Shown in pieces: positions 9,136 through 17,414 of a stretch of DNA of 60,590 nucleotides (position 1 is its first letter; every line of letters begins with the position of its first letter). The DNA is from CBFHSD01 sp965658375 (GTDB lineage Bacteria; Bacteroidota; Bacteroidia; Flavobacteriales_G; Salibacteraceae): the NCBI GenBank assembly GCA_965658375.1, contig CBFHSD010000012.1, positions 1 to 60,590 on the forward strand, in the 5' to 3' direction. The notes beneath the pieces are model-generated. The model was not told the origin of the DNA, did not search any database, and was given only the letters and a program-made list of their open reading frames with translations. The position numbers and the translations under genes are program-made.

Positions 9136-9879
9136 TTAATTTCCAAAGAGTTCTAATTGCTCTTGTCTTACCTTATATTGGTTGTAAAGGCTAAAGTAGC
9201 TTTTTGTTTCTATTATCACCACTCCACCAGTCAAGTCTCCGTATCTAGCGGGAACACCTCCTGTGTAAACTGTGATTTCACCTATTGAACTTGGAGGAAC
9301 ATTTAGTCCGTCTAAATCTGCCTTCATACCATCTACATAACTTCCAGAGGCGTCATTTCTTGAACCTTTTACATAAGCCCCTTTAACACCGTCTGGTTTA
9401 TAGAATTGAGGAACCATTTTTCCAATCATTCCAAGAATGTCTTGAGATCCTGGAACTTTTGCAATTTCAGCAGCTTTAATTGGAATAGCCAAAGGATCTT
9501 CCGGATTGATTAAAGGTTCTGTATATTCTGCAATAGTTACCATTCCTAAATCTACACCTGCACTTACTTGAATTTTATTTAAAAAGGTAATTTTATTGTT
9601 TGATACGTTTACTTCTGGAATCACTTGGTCGTTAAATTCAATAGATGTAACGTGTACATTGTAAATTCCGGGCTGCAGAGGTTTCAGAACAAATCTTCCA
9701 TCAAGGTCTGTTTGACTTCCTATTATTCGTGATCCAACTTTTACATAAACATTGGCAAAGGCGTAAGGTATTTTAGATTCCTGATCTACCACCTTACCTT
9801 GGATTTCTCCTTGAGCGAACAAAGATGTTACTGCAACAGATATTCCGATGAATATCAAGAGGTGTTTTAAATATTTCAT
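9136..9879 (-). CDS. Secreted carboxypeptidase-like/TonB-plug protein without a barrel
   Basis: A 247-residue protein with a signal peptide (residues 1-22, ending SLFAQ). It has a carboxypeptidase-regulatory-like domain at about 25-105 (IQGKVVDQESKIPYAFANVYV, GSQTDLDGRFVLKPLQPGIY). A TonB-receptor plug-like domain follows at about 130-225 (AYVKGSRNDASGSYVDGMK, IGEITVYTGGVPARYGDLTGGVV). In SusC/TonB receptors these domains precede a barrel of about 600 residues. Here the frame ends after a short tail (KVRQEQLELFGN), and the next gene follows 9 nt later in another family. It may act as a periplasmic signalling partner of the adjacent sigma factor (inference). Confidence 0.82.
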   Translation of the reverse strand: MKYLKHLLIFIGISVAVTSLFAQGEIQGKVVDQESKIPYAFANVYVKVGSRIIGSQTDLDGRFVLKPLQPGIYNVHVTSIEFNDQVIPEVNVSNNKITFLNKIQVSAGVDLGMVTIAEYTEPLINPEDPLAIPIKAAEIAKVPGSQDILGMIGKMVPQFYKPDGVKGAYVKGSRNDASGSYVDGMKADLDGLNVPPSSIGEITVYTGGVPARYGDLTGGVVIIETKSYFSLYNQYKVRQEQLELFGN

Positions 9880-9925
9880 AAGCTTTGTTTAGGGGTAAGA
9901 TGCCATTGCTTATGATTTTGCATAA

Positions 9926-9958
9926 AAAAAGGATACATTTTTTTAATGTACCCTTTTT
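9926..9958 (-). terminator. Rho-independent terminator behind nfu
   Basis: A 14-bp stem (AAAAAGGATACATT / AATGTACCCTTTTT, one G-U pair) with a 5-nt loop and a T-run on the minus strand. It sits between the end of nfu and the start of the plug-domain gene. Confidence 0.65.
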
Positions 9959-9986
9959 GTCAATTCTATTTCTGATTAAGAAGTTG

Positions 9987-10604
9987 TTACACTTCTTCGG
10001 CATTTACTGTTTTCACTTCTGGCATCATTCTGTTAAATAAGTTCTGAATACCGCCTTTTAATGTTGCTGTACTTGAAGGGCACCCACTGCATGCCCCACT
10101 TAACTTAACGGTTAATTCTCCAGACTCTTTATTGAAACTCTTAAAGTGAATAGCTCCTCCATCTCCCTCAACAGCAGGGCGAACATATTCTTCTAAAAGA
10201 TTAATGATGCTCTCTTCAACTTCGTCTTGAGGTTCGCTCATCATTTTGATGAATTCTTGAGCTCCTTCCTCATTGGTTCTTTGATGTTGAGTAGCAGTTG
10301 GAGGTTTTGTGAATACTTCGTGACCGGTTTGAAGGTAATTTTGGATGTACTCTCGTAATTCTAAAACTACATCGTCCCATTCAACAAGGTCGTTCCTTGT
10401 TACGGTAACAAAGTTACTTGCCAGGAATAAACTTTTCACAAAAGGGAAACTGAATAAACGCTGACTTAAAGGGCTGTTTTCAGCTTCAGATTCTTCAAAA
10501 TACTCAACGGTTAATCCAGAGGTGATGAAAGGTGTTGAGGCAACAAATTTCATTGTACTAGGATTCGGAGTGCTTTCTGCGTAAACAGTTATTAATTCTT
10601 TCAT
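9987..10604 (-). CDS. NifU-like Fe-S cluster carrier (Nfu family)
   Basis: A 205-residue Fe-S scaffold/carrier of the Nfu type. Residues about 1-90 are an Nfu N-terminal domain (AESTPNPSTMKFVAS, FPFVKSLFLASNFVTVTR). Residues about 125-200 are the NifU C-terminal domain with the cluster-binding CxxC (SGACSGCPSSTATLKGGI) and the preceding YVRPAVEGDGGAIHF. Eukaryotic NFU1 and alpha-proteobacterial Nfu proteins share this two-domain order. It would deliver 4Fe-4S clusters to apo-enzymes. It is divergent from the gamma-carbonic anhydrase gene, and a TAATTTTG -7 box lies 7 nt before its ATG. Confidence 0.92.
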   Translation of the reverse strand: MKELITVYAESTPNPSTMKFVASTPFITSGLTVEYFEESEAENSPLSQRLFSFPFVKSLFLASNFVTVTRNDLVEWDDVVLELREYIQNYLQTGHEVFTKPPTATQHQRTNEEGAQEFIKMMSEPQDEVEESIINLLEEYVRPAVEGDGGAIHFKSFNKESGELTVKLSGACSGCPSSTATLKGGIQNLFNRMMPEVKTVNAEEV

Positions 10605-10611
10605 TGTAGTG

Positions 10612-10619
10612 CAAAATTA
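10612..10619 (-). promoter_or_regulatory. -7 box of nfu
   Basis: TAATTTTG on the minus strand matches TAnnTTTG and is followed by CAC. The ATG is 7 nt downstream, so the 5' leader would be very short. No clear -33 TTG is seen. Confidence 0.4.
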
Positions 10620-10665
10620 CGCACAGCTTGACGGATAGTTCGCACCTTTGACGAAATGTTTTGTT

Positions 10666-11181
10666 ATGGCACTTATAAAAAAATGTAATGGCGTTTCTCC
10701 TGAATGGGGTGAGGATTGTTTTATCGCAGAGAATGCAACGATTATTGGTGATGTGAAAATGGGTAATCAATGCAGTGTTTGGTTCAATGCCGTTGTTCGT
10801 GGTGATGTAAACTCCATTCGAATGGGCAATAAAGTGAATATTCAAGATGGTGCTGTAGTCCATTGCACTTTTGAGAAGACTGTGGTAGAACTTGGTAATA
10901 ATGTTTCTATTGGCCACAATGCCATTGTTCACGGTTGTGATGTTCATGACAACGTATTGATAGGTATGGGAGCCATTGTAATGGATAATTGTGTGATAGA
11001 ATCCAATTCTATTATTGCAGCAGGTTCTGTTGTTTTAGAGGGAACCCGAGTTGAATCAGGTAGCATATATGCTGGTGTTCCGGCTAAGAAGGTGAAAGAG
11101 ATTGGTAAAGATAAGTTTGAAGGAGAAGTGATGAGGATAGCTAACAATTACGTAAAATACTCAGGCTGGTTTAAAAAGTGA
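10666..11181 (+). CDS. Gamma-type carbonic anhydrase family protein
   Basis: A 171-residue left-handed beta-helix protein of the gamma-carbonic anhydrase/YrdA family. Hexapeptide-repeat strands run through the whole chain (ENATIIGDVKMGNQCSVWFNAVVRGD, IGMGAIVMDNCVIESNSIIAAGSVV). The metal-binding His residues are in place (AVVHC and IGHNAIVHGC). Members form trimers; activity as a carbonic anhydrase is not guaranteed. The ATG at 10666 is preferred over an upstream TTG-type codon because family members begin just before the IxxxNG segment. A near-consensus CACCTTTG lies 15 nt upstream. The 3' end overlaps murI (opposite strand) by 11 bp. Confidence 0.92.
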   Translation: MALIKKCNGVSPEWGEDCFIAENATIIGDVKMGNQCSVWFNAVVRGDVNSIRMGNKVNIQDGAVVHCTFEKTVVELGNNVSIGHNAIVHGCDVHDNVLIGMGAIVMDNCVIESNSIIAAGSVVLEGTRVESGSIYAGVPAKKVKEIGKDKFEGEVMRIANNYVKYSGWFKK

Positions 11182-11965
11182 TTTTTTTACTGTTCCGGTG
11201 CTTCGGAAGTTCGAGCAACTCGATAAAAGCGTCCATTTTCTTTGGGTTCCCAGTTGTGAAATAGTGTATTTGACGCGCATTTTTTGATGAGGATTGCATC
11301 TTTTCTAGGGAAACAAGGTGTTCTACTCGCTTTGCCACGGCATAACTAGAATCTATTATTGAAACTGGAAAAGGATAAAGCTTACTAATCTGAGTTTTAA
11401 TAAGTGGATAATGTGTGCAACCTAAAACAATAAAATCTGCGTTGCTTTCAATCATTGGTTGGAGCAATTTTTGAAGTAATTCTGTCATTTCACGAGAATC
11501 CACTTGATTATTCTCAATCATTGGAACCAGTCCCGTTCCAACCTGCATGGTCACATTCACATGGCTTCCAAAACGTTCCTTTGTTTCGTTGAATAGAGCA
11601 CTGTGTATGGTTCCATGAGTGGCAAGTACGCCTACAGATTTTGTTTTAGACTGAAGGGCTGCTGGTTTTATAGCTGGTTCAATACCAACAAAAAGTAGAG
11701 AGTACTTGCTCCGTAAGAATTCAATTACTTGAGTTGTAGCAGTGTTACAAGCTACAACAATCAGCTTGCATTCTTTCTCAAGTAAGAAGTCTACATTTCT
11801 GGTAGAAAGGTTTTGGATTTCTCTTTTCGTTTTTGTGCCATAGGGTGCGTTTTGGCCATCTCCCAAGTAAATGAAAGACTCATCTGGCATCAATTTCTGA
11901 ATTTCCCTTAATACGGTAAGTCCACCAACACCAGAGTCGAATATGCCAATTGGCTGATTGTTCAT
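11171..11965 (-). CDS. murI: Glutamate racemase
   Basis: A 264-residue cofactor-independent racemase that supplies D-glutamate for peptidoglycan. The N-terminal GIFDSGVGGLTVLREI and YLGDGQNAPYGTK are diagnostic. The two catalytic cysteines lie in VVACNTATT and VLGCTHYPL. The length is normal. It is the last gene of the leftward envelope block, placed after the second Skp gene but separated from it by a strong hairpin terminator, so it probably has its own promoter or depends on read-through. It converges on the carbonic-anhydrase-like gene with an 11-bp overlap. Confidence 0.96.
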   Translation of the reverse strand: MNNQPIGIFDSGVGGLTVLREIQKLMPDESFIYLGDGQNAPYGTKTKREIQNLSTRNVDFLLEKECKLIVVACNTATTQVIEFLRSKYSLLFVGIEPAIKPAALQSKTKSVGVLATHGTIHSALFNETKERFGSHVNVTMQVGTGLVPMIENNQVDSREMTELLQKLLQPMIESNADFIVLGCTHYPLIKTQISKLYPFPVSIIDSSYAVAKRVEHLVSLEKMQSSSKNARQIHYFTTGNPKKMDAFIELLELPKHRNSKKITF

Positions 11966-11970
11966 AGAGC

Positions 11971-11999
11971 AAAAAAAAGCATCTCTTCCGAGATGCTTT
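11971..11999 (-). terminator. Rho-independent terminator after the bamA-skp operon
   Basis: A perfect 10-bp stem AAAGCATCTC / GAGATGCTTT with loop GGAA on the minus strand, followed there by a run of eight T. It lies between the second skp gene and murI. Confidence 0.8.
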
Positions 12000-12019
12000 A
12001 TGATTTTTTCTAGTTTGAA

Positions 12020-12541
12020 TTATTCAATGGTAATTCCAAGGTGTTTTTTTACCAAAGGCATTAGGTCTTCAGATTCAGGGAAAGTGATTAGTGAACCTCC
12101 TGGTGAAGAATCAAAAACATATTTGTATCCATTTGCTCCTGCTACCTCGTCAACGGCTGTTTTTGCTTTGTCTAAAAGAGGTTGGTAAAGAGCTTGCTGT
12201 TTTGCAGCCATATCTTCTTCTGCTTTTTGTTGGAAGCTTTGCATTCTTTGTTCAAGTTGTGCAATTTCTTCCATTTTCAGTTGGCGAATGCTCTCTTCCC
12301 AAGTTTCACCGTATTGTTGATACTCTTGAGTTTTTGTCATGTACTCCTGTTGCATCAGCTGAACTTGATTTTGGAGTTGCTGATAGAATTTTTCCAATTG
12401 TTCTTGAACCGCTGTTCTTTCCGGCAAAGCAGAAAGAAGTTCTTGAGAGTTGATATGTCCAATTTTGTCTTGGGCATTTATTTGGCTTGTAGACAAAACT
12501 ACCACCACTAGTGCAAATACTGCTTTAATTATGTTCTTCAT
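12020..12541 (-). CDS. OmpH/Skp-family periplasmic chaperone
   Basis: A 173-residue Skp/OmpH protein that would hold unfolded outer membrane proteins on their way to BamA. The ATG at 12541 gives a clean signal peptide (cleavage near INAQ); an upstream start at 12565 would add eight residues without sense. After KIGHINSQELLSALPE comes a long coiled coil rich in Gln and Glu (about residues 45-125), and the globular base ends in KYVFDSSPGGSLITFPES, typical of the family. It is the second of two adjacent skp genes behind bamA, the usual Bacteroidota order. Confidence 0.93.
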   Translation of the reverse strand: MKNIIKAVFALVVVVLSTSQINAQDKIGHINSQELLSALPERTAVQEQLEKFYQQLQNQVQLMQQEYMTKTQEYQQYGETWEESIRQLKMEEIAQLEQRMQSFQQKAEEDMAAKQQALYQPLLDKAKTAVDEVAGANGYKYVFDSSPGGSLITFPESEDLMPLVKKHLGITIE

Positions 12542-12594
12542 ACAGTTGTTATTGAAAGTCGTCAAATTTATTCTTTTACCTTAATTGGGCCTTA

Positions 12595-13107
12595 TTAGTT
12601 CACGCCTAATTCTCTAAGTACTTCTTCACTTTTATCGTACCTCGGGTCAGAGTACAAAATGTTTGCCGTTCCGCCCGCTTTGTCAAAAATAATTGCGTAA
12701 CTCCTCGATTTAGCTACGTCTTGAATGGCAGTGTAAACGTTATCCTGCAAGGGTTTCACGAGTTCTTGCTGCTTTTTAAAAAGATCTCCATCAACACCAA
12801 ATTTTGATCTTTGATAATCTAGTGCGTCCTTTTCTTTTTTTGTGATTTCCTCTTCTCTTTTCTTACGCATGTCTGGTGTAAGTAGAATTTTTTCTGCTTC
12901 GTATGCTCTTTGTAGTTTGTCCAATGCTGCGTATTTGGCCTCTACAGTTTCTTGCCATTGTTTCGAAAGTGCATTAAGTTCATCCATCGCTAGAGTATAC
13001 TCAGGCATACTTTCCAGAATATATTTGGAATCAACGTAGGCAAAACGTTGAGATAAACCAGAAAAGAAGGATAGTAGAATTAAAGAAAGAATGATTGTGT
13101 GTTTCAT
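12595..13107 (-). CDS. OmpH/Skp-family periplasmic chaperone
   Basis: A 170-residue paralogue of the next gene, with a signal peptide (residues 1-19, cleavage near GLSQ) and the family opening RFAYVDSKYILESMPEY. A central coiled coil rich in Lys and Glu (LDKLQRAYEAEKILL, KKREEEITKKEKDALDYQ) forms the tentacle, and the body closes with SYAIIFDKAGGTANILYSDP. It begins 4 nt after bamA and is surely co-transcribed with it. Two unequal Skp copies are normal in this phylum and may form separate trimers with different clients (inference). Confidence 0.93.
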   Translation of the reverse strand: MKHTIILSLILLSFFSGLSQRFAYVDSKYILESMPEYTLAMDELNALSKQWQETVEAKYAALDKLQRAYEAEKILLTPDMRKKREEEITKKEKDALDYQRSKFGVDGDLFKKQQELVKPLQDNVYTAIQDVAKSRSYAIIFDKAGGTANILYSDPRYDKSEEVLRELGVN

Positions 13108-13111
13108 AGTA

Positions 13112-15763
13112 TTATAACTGTCCTAGATTAGCACCTATTGTGAAGTGCAGTTGCCCCTTTTGCATGTTAGGGTTATATGGTGAATCATCTAATCTCCAAC
13201 CATAGTCTAAGCCTAATAATCCGAACATAGGTAAGAATACTCGAACCCCAACACCGGCAGCTCTATTGAGCTCGAAAGGATCATATTCGCTAATGCTTTC
13301 CCATGTGTTTCCAGCTTCTACAAAACCAAGCATATAAATCATAGCAGATTGGCTTAAGCTTAGTGGATATCTTAACTCAACAGTTGATTTTGTAATAATA
13401 GGCGAACCTTGGGGCGATGAAAGAGAGTTGTCATCATAACCTCTTAAAGCAATTATTTCTCTACCATCAATTTGGAACCCGGACAGGCCTGAACCTCCAA
13501 GGGTAAAGCGCTCAAAGGGAGAAGTTCCTACATCTTGGTTGTACATGGCCAAGATCCCTACACCAAATTTAGCATAAAGTACAAGAGGTTTTTCACTTCT
13601 GGTCAATGAGGTATACCAAGCAGAAGTGAATTTCCACTTGTGGTATTCTATCCATTCGTATTTTTCTTCTGGGTCAATATTCCCGTAGTTTTTATTGTTG
13701 AACCAAGAATACGGCAATGTAAACTGAGTTGATAGTGTTGTTTGATTCCCACTTCTTGGGAAGTTTAGATCACTAATTGAACTCCTTGAAAGTACAAATT
13801 TCAAGTATGCGTTATTTGCTGAACCATTAGAAAGTCCTTGAATATAACCGCTAGCATTAACAACGTTGAACTTCTGGAATGTAACTTCTTGGTAAAGTGA
13901 GAAATTGTCATCTGGCCACTTTAATCTTTTCCCCAGACCAATGGAAGCCCCGATAGTTGTAGTCCCAGAATAATTAGGATTTCTAACTTTTATATCACCC
14001 TCTGTTATGTATTTTCTCTGCCCACCATTGGCAAATTGTTGATAGTTGATAGATACACTGAACGCATTTGGCTTTTTACCACCAAGCCAGGGTTCTGTAA
14101 ATGAGAAGCTGTAGGCAGAGTAGAAAGACCCGTTGGTTTGGGCTCTTAAAGAAAGCCTTTGACCATCTCCAGAAGGAAGTGGGGTGTAGGCTTCACCATT
14201 GAAGAGGTTTCTTAATGAGAAATTATTGAATGAAAGTCCTAAGGTACCAATAATGGTTCCTGCTCCCCAGCCACCAGAAAGCTCAATTTGATCAGAAGGT
14301 CTTTCAGCAACCGTATATTCAATGTCAACGGTCCCATCTGAAGGGTTAGGTTTTGGAACCACATTCATTTGCTCAGGATCAAAATACCCCAAAACGGATA
14401 GTTCACGCTGCGTTCGAATAATTTCTGAACGACTGAACAAATCTCCAGGTCGCGTTCGGATTTCACGCATCACAACATGATCATTGGTTTTGGAATTTCC
14501 AACAACAAAGATTCTGTTGATACGCGCCTGTTCCCCTTCAAAGATTCTTAACTCTAAATCTACTGAATCGTTAGAAACACTAGTTTCTATAGGATTTACT
14601 TGAAAAAATAAGTATCCATCGTCCATATATAAAGAGCTAATGTCACCACCATTAGGATTCATGAAGAGGCGTTGTTCCAGCATTTCAGAATTATAAACAT
14701 CGCCAGAATTAATTCCGAATACATTATTCAATACTTCTGTAGAGTACTTGCTGTTTCCGATCCAGTTGATATCCCGAAAGTGGTATATACTCCCTTCATC
14801 TAAACTGAAGTAGATGTCAATATTTTCATTGTCGATCTGAACAATAGAATCTTTTCGAATTTGTGCATCTCTATACCCTTTAGAATTGTAACGTTGAACC
14901 ACTGCTGATTCATCCATTTTTAGGTTTTCGGGAAGATATTTGGAGGTCTTGAACAAGGTTAATTTAATCCGGTCATCATTGTATCCAGTTAATACATTCA
15001 AAAGTGAATCAGAACTATTGCTCCAAAGCGCTTTCCAAGAAGAAACCAAAAAATCATCCAATTCATAGAAGGGTCTGAACTTTGACCTTTCCTTCGTTTC
15101 TTTCATAATAGCCTTCACTTGGCGGTTTTTCAACTCTGTGTTGCCCGCAATATGTATTTTATTGATCTTCACTTTCTTTTGTCGATCAACCTTTATGTTT
15201 AGGATGACATGGTTGGGGTAAAGGGTGTCATTTTTTTGGATCACATTAACGGTAGTATTCAGATAACCCTTGTCAACGAAATGTTTTTTTATGGTTTTTT
15301 CTGTGGTAAGAAGAAGGTTTGTTGTGACAATTTTTTCTCGGTATAAATTAATTTCCTCTCTTAAGTCATCTGCCTCACCTTTTGAGACCCCTTTAAATGA
15401 GAATCGAGAAAGTCTGGGCTGTTCAGCAATATGTATTTCTAAAAAAATCCTGTCACCTTCTATACGGGTATAGTTTAACTTAACATCTGAAAAAAGTCCT
15501 TGCTTCCAAAGATTTTTAATCACTTCTGAAGTTTTGCTTCCAGGTATTTTAATTTGGTCTCCAACCGAAAGACCAGAGAGTAATTTGATGGCATTTCCAT
15601 CTAGATTTTCTGTGCCGGTAACTGCTATACTTGCGATTTCGTAAACACGTGGCTTGAGTTTGTTAATAGACTGACTATTTCCCTGGCCAGAACCATTTGA
15701 GATCTGAGCTGAAGAGTATTGAACCAGTAGGATGGAGAAAATGAAGAGGAGTATCTTTTGCAT
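13112..15763 (-). CDS. bamA: Outer membrane protein assembly factor BamA
   Basis: An 883-residue Omp85 protein, the core of the machine that inserts beta-barrels into the outer membrane. It has a signal peptide (1-19), then POTRA repeats to about residue 490 (VYEIASIAVTGTENLDGNAIKLLSGLSVGD; KVKINKIHIAGNTELKNRQVKAIM; ARINRIFVVGNSKTNDHVVMREI). The barrel follows, with GGSGLSGFQIDGREIIALRGY close to the conserved lid-loop region and a beta-signal-like end. The central POTRA region contains insertions that make it longer than the E. coli protein, common in Bacteroidota. It is encoded 5 nt behind uppS and directly upstream of two skp genes. Confidence 0.95.
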   Translation of the reverse strand: MQKILLFIFSILLVQYSSAQISNGSGQGNSQSINKLKPRVYEIASIAVTGTENLDGNAIKLLSGLSVGDQIKIPGSKTSEVIKNLWKQGLFSDVKLNYTRIEGDRIFLEIHIAEQPRLSRFSFKGVSKGEADDLREEINLYREKIVTTNLLLTTEKTIKKHFVDKGYLNTTVNVIQKNDTLYPNHVILNIKVDRQKKVKINKIHIAGNTELKNRQVKAIMKETKERSKFRPFYELDDFLVSSWKALWSNSSDSLLNVLTGYNDDRIKLTLFKTSKYLPENLKMDESAVVQRYNSKGYRDAQIRKDSIVQIDNENIDIYFSLDEGSIYHFRDINWIGNSKYSTEVLNNVFGINSGDVYNSEMLEQRLFMNPNGGDISSLYMDDGYLFFQVNPIETSVSNDSVDLELRIFEGEQARINRIFVVGNSKTNDHVVMREIRTRPGDLFSRSEIIRTQRELSVLGYFDPEQMNVVPKPNPSDGTVDIEYTVAERPSDQIELSGGWGAGTIIGTLGLSFNNFSLRNLFNGEAYTPLPSGDGQRLSLRAQTNGSFYSAYSFSFTEPWLGGKKPNAFSVSINYQQFANGGQRKYITEGDIKVRNPNYSGTTTIGASIGLGKRLKWPDDNFSLYQEVTFQKFNVVNASGYIQGLSNGSANNAYLKFVLSRSSISDLNFPRSGNQTTLSTQFTLPYSWFNNKNYGNIDPEEKYEWIEYHKWKFTSAWYTSLTRSEKPLVLYAKFGVGILAMYNQDVGTSPFERFTLGGSGLSGFQIDGREIIALRGYDDNSLSSPQGSPIITKSTVELRYPLSLSQSAMIYMLGFVEAGNTWESISEYDPFELNRAAGVGVRVFLPMFGLLGLDYGWRLDDSPYNPNMQKGQLHFTIGANLGQL

Positions 15764-15768
15764 AAAAG

Positions 15769-16497
15769 TTATGTAACTATCTGTTCACTGGTTTTTCCAA
15801 AGCGTCTTTCTCTGTTTTGAAAATCGATAATGGCTTGATTCAGATCATTTTTCCTGAAATCTGGCCAGTATTTATCAATAAAAATCAGTTCAGTATAAGC
15901 CAATTGCCACAAAAGAAAATTACTTATCCTAAATTCTCCACTTGTGCGAATCATCAATTCTGGATCTGGAAAACCAGCGGTGGCAAGGTATTGCGAAAAT
16001 TGATTTTCCGAAATGTCTTCCTCCGAAATTTTGCCAGTTTTAACATCTTTTGATATTGCTTTAACAGCATTTAAAATCTCCCATCTCGCGCTGTAACTAA
16101 GAGCGAGAATAAGGGTCATTCTTTTATTGTCTCTTGTAGCTTCTATGGCTGAATTTAATTCTCGTCTGGTGCTATTTGGGAGTGATTCTGTATCTCCAAT
16201 AGTGAGTAGTCGGATATCATTTTTTTGTAGTGTAGCGAGTTCTTTATGAATAGTAGAAACCAATAGTTCCATCAGAGCTCTTACTTCAAGCTTCGGTCTG
16301 TTCCAATTTTCAGTAGAAAATGCATAAAGGGTAAGGTATTCTACTCCAATTTCGGCAGAGCCTTCTATGGTTTCTCTTACGGCAGTAAGTGCACTTTTAT
16401 GTCCAAAAATTCGTGCTTTCCCCTGACTTTTAGCCCAGCGACCATTCCCATCCATTATGATGGCAATGTGCTTTGGAATATGCTTTTGTTCTGCCAT
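15769..16497 (-). CDS. uppS: Isoprenyl transferase (undecaprenyl diphosphate synthase family)
   Basis: A 242-residue cis-prenyltransferase that makes the C55 lipid carrier for peptidoglycan and O-antigen. The signature HIAIIMDGNGRWAK is at residues 10-23 with the catalytic Asp16, followed by YLTLYAFSTENWNRP and the C-terminal PDPELMIRTSGEFRISNFLLWQLAYTEL. The ATG at 16497 is chosen over 16536 because the family starts just before IPKHIA. A TATATTTG box lies 36 nt upstream and overlaps the end of the preceding porG-like gene. bamA follows immediately. Confidence 0.95.
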   Translation of the reverse strand: MAEQKHIPKHIAIIMDGNGRWAKSQGKARIFGHKSALTAVRETIEGSAEIGVEYLTLYAFSTENWNRPKLEVRALMELLVSTIHKELATLQKNDIRLLTIGDTESLPNSTRRELNSAIEATRDNKRMTLILALSYSARWEILNAVKAISKDVKTGKISEEDISENQFSQYLATAGFPDPELMIRTSGEFRISNFLLWQLAYTELIFIDKYWPDFRKNDLNQAIIDFQNRERRFGKTSEQIVT

Positions 16498-16533
16498 TGT
16501 TTTTGTTGTAGCTATAAATTGGCGCAAAGGGGG

Positions 16534-16541
16534 CAAATATA
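16534..16541 (-). promoter_or_regulatory. Candidate -7 box for uppS-bamA-skp
   Basis: TATATTTG on the minus strand matches TAnnTTTG. It lies 36 nt before the uppS ATG and overlaps the coding region before it. No -33 element is obvious. Confidence 0.35.
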
Positions 16542-16544
16542 GAC

Positions 16545-17372
16545 TTATCGTTTCTTATCTATTTGATCGAAGTGGCAGCGTGCAGGGTTTTTTTGAAGAA
16601 TGTAAGAGAAGTTAACAAACACTCCTGCGAACCAGTCGTTATTCACTGAGTTTCCTCTTTGCGTTCCCCAATTTGTGCCATCATTTCCAATTTGCTCAAT
16701 GCTTCGATCAGATAATCGTCTGGAAAGAACACTCATTTCTGTGGGATCGTTTGGATATCGAGTGCTAACATCATCGATGTAGTCTGTACTTGTCATATTC
16801 CAAGTCCAATGAATGGAGCTTAACAGTCTTTCTGAAAGTTTATACTTGAAACCGAAACCAAAGGGGATATGAATAGCATATTTGCTGTAAGATTCTCCTT
16901 CTGTTTCTAGAGGTCTTAATTCATATTCGTTGCCTTCAAAAACTGTTTTTGGGTTATGATAAAAACCACCTAATCCCAAATGAAGATATGGAGTAAACCT
17001 TTTTGGTTCGTAAAATATACTGTAGTTGTAGAATGGCTCAAAGGGCATGAAGTTAAACTCGATATTCGCGGAAAGGGAAACAATTTCGTTAAAGAAAGAT
17101 AAGTTCCTCTGCAGTTGGAATGAGTTTTCACTGTTTAAGTCGTTGGCACTAAACTGTGAGTATTTACCAACCAATGTGTATGACCACCTTTGCGTAGGAC
17201 TTGTTCTTAGAATTGCTTGAAAAGAAAGCTTTTCGTTTTCGTTGTAGAAGACTGAGCTTGGATTGATATCACCTAAATAGTAACTGTACCCAATACCAAC
17301 GCCCAAGTCAGTATATGCTTGGGCGTTTGCTATTGAAATTAATATTGTTAATGCTGAGAGTATTCTTTTCAC
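16545..17372 (-). CDS. DUF6089/PorG-like outer membrane protein
   Basis: A 275-residue beta-barrel protein with a signal peptide (cleavage near NAQA). Recognisable features are DLGVGIGYSYYLGDINPS near the N-terminus, repeated aromatic amphipathic strands (YTPYLHLGLGGFYHNPKT-like region, FGFGFKYKLSERL), and TSTDYIDDVSTRYPND, which is typical of DUF6089. The T9SS component PorG of Porphyromonas gingivalis belongs to this family and, as far as I recall, also lies next to uppS and bamA, so a T9SS role is likely. The start is GTG at 17372. The protein ends HFDQIDKKR instead of an aromatic beta-signal. Confidence 0.82.
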   Translation of the reverse strand: MKRILSALTILISIANAQAYTDLGVGIGYSYYLGDINPSSVFYNENEKLSFQAILRTSPTQRWSYTLVGKYSQFSANDLNSENSFQLQRNLSFFNEIVSLSANIEFNFMPFEPFYNYSIFYEPKRFTPYLHLGLGGFYHNPKTVFEGNEYELRPLETEGESYSKYAIHIPFGFGFKYKLSERLLSSIHWTWNMTSTDYIDDVSTRYPNDPTEMSVLSRRLSDRSIEQIGNDGTNWGTQRGNSVNNDWFAGVFVNFSYILQKNPARCHFDQIDKKR

Positions 17373-17414
17373 TAACTGTTAACGAAAAACGATTCGAAAA
17401 AGTATGGGTTCAGA

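Noticed and set aside
10558..10947. 129-codon frame antisense to the gamma-carbonic anhydrase gene
   Set aside because: Shadow of a gene with clear hexapeptide repeats; its Asn/Thr-rich sequence mirrors the repeat.
12091..12511. Two plus-strand frames over the skp gene, rich in Leu/Phe
   Set aside because: They are the complement of Gln/Glu/Lys-rich coiled-coil codons; the hydrophobicity is an artefact.
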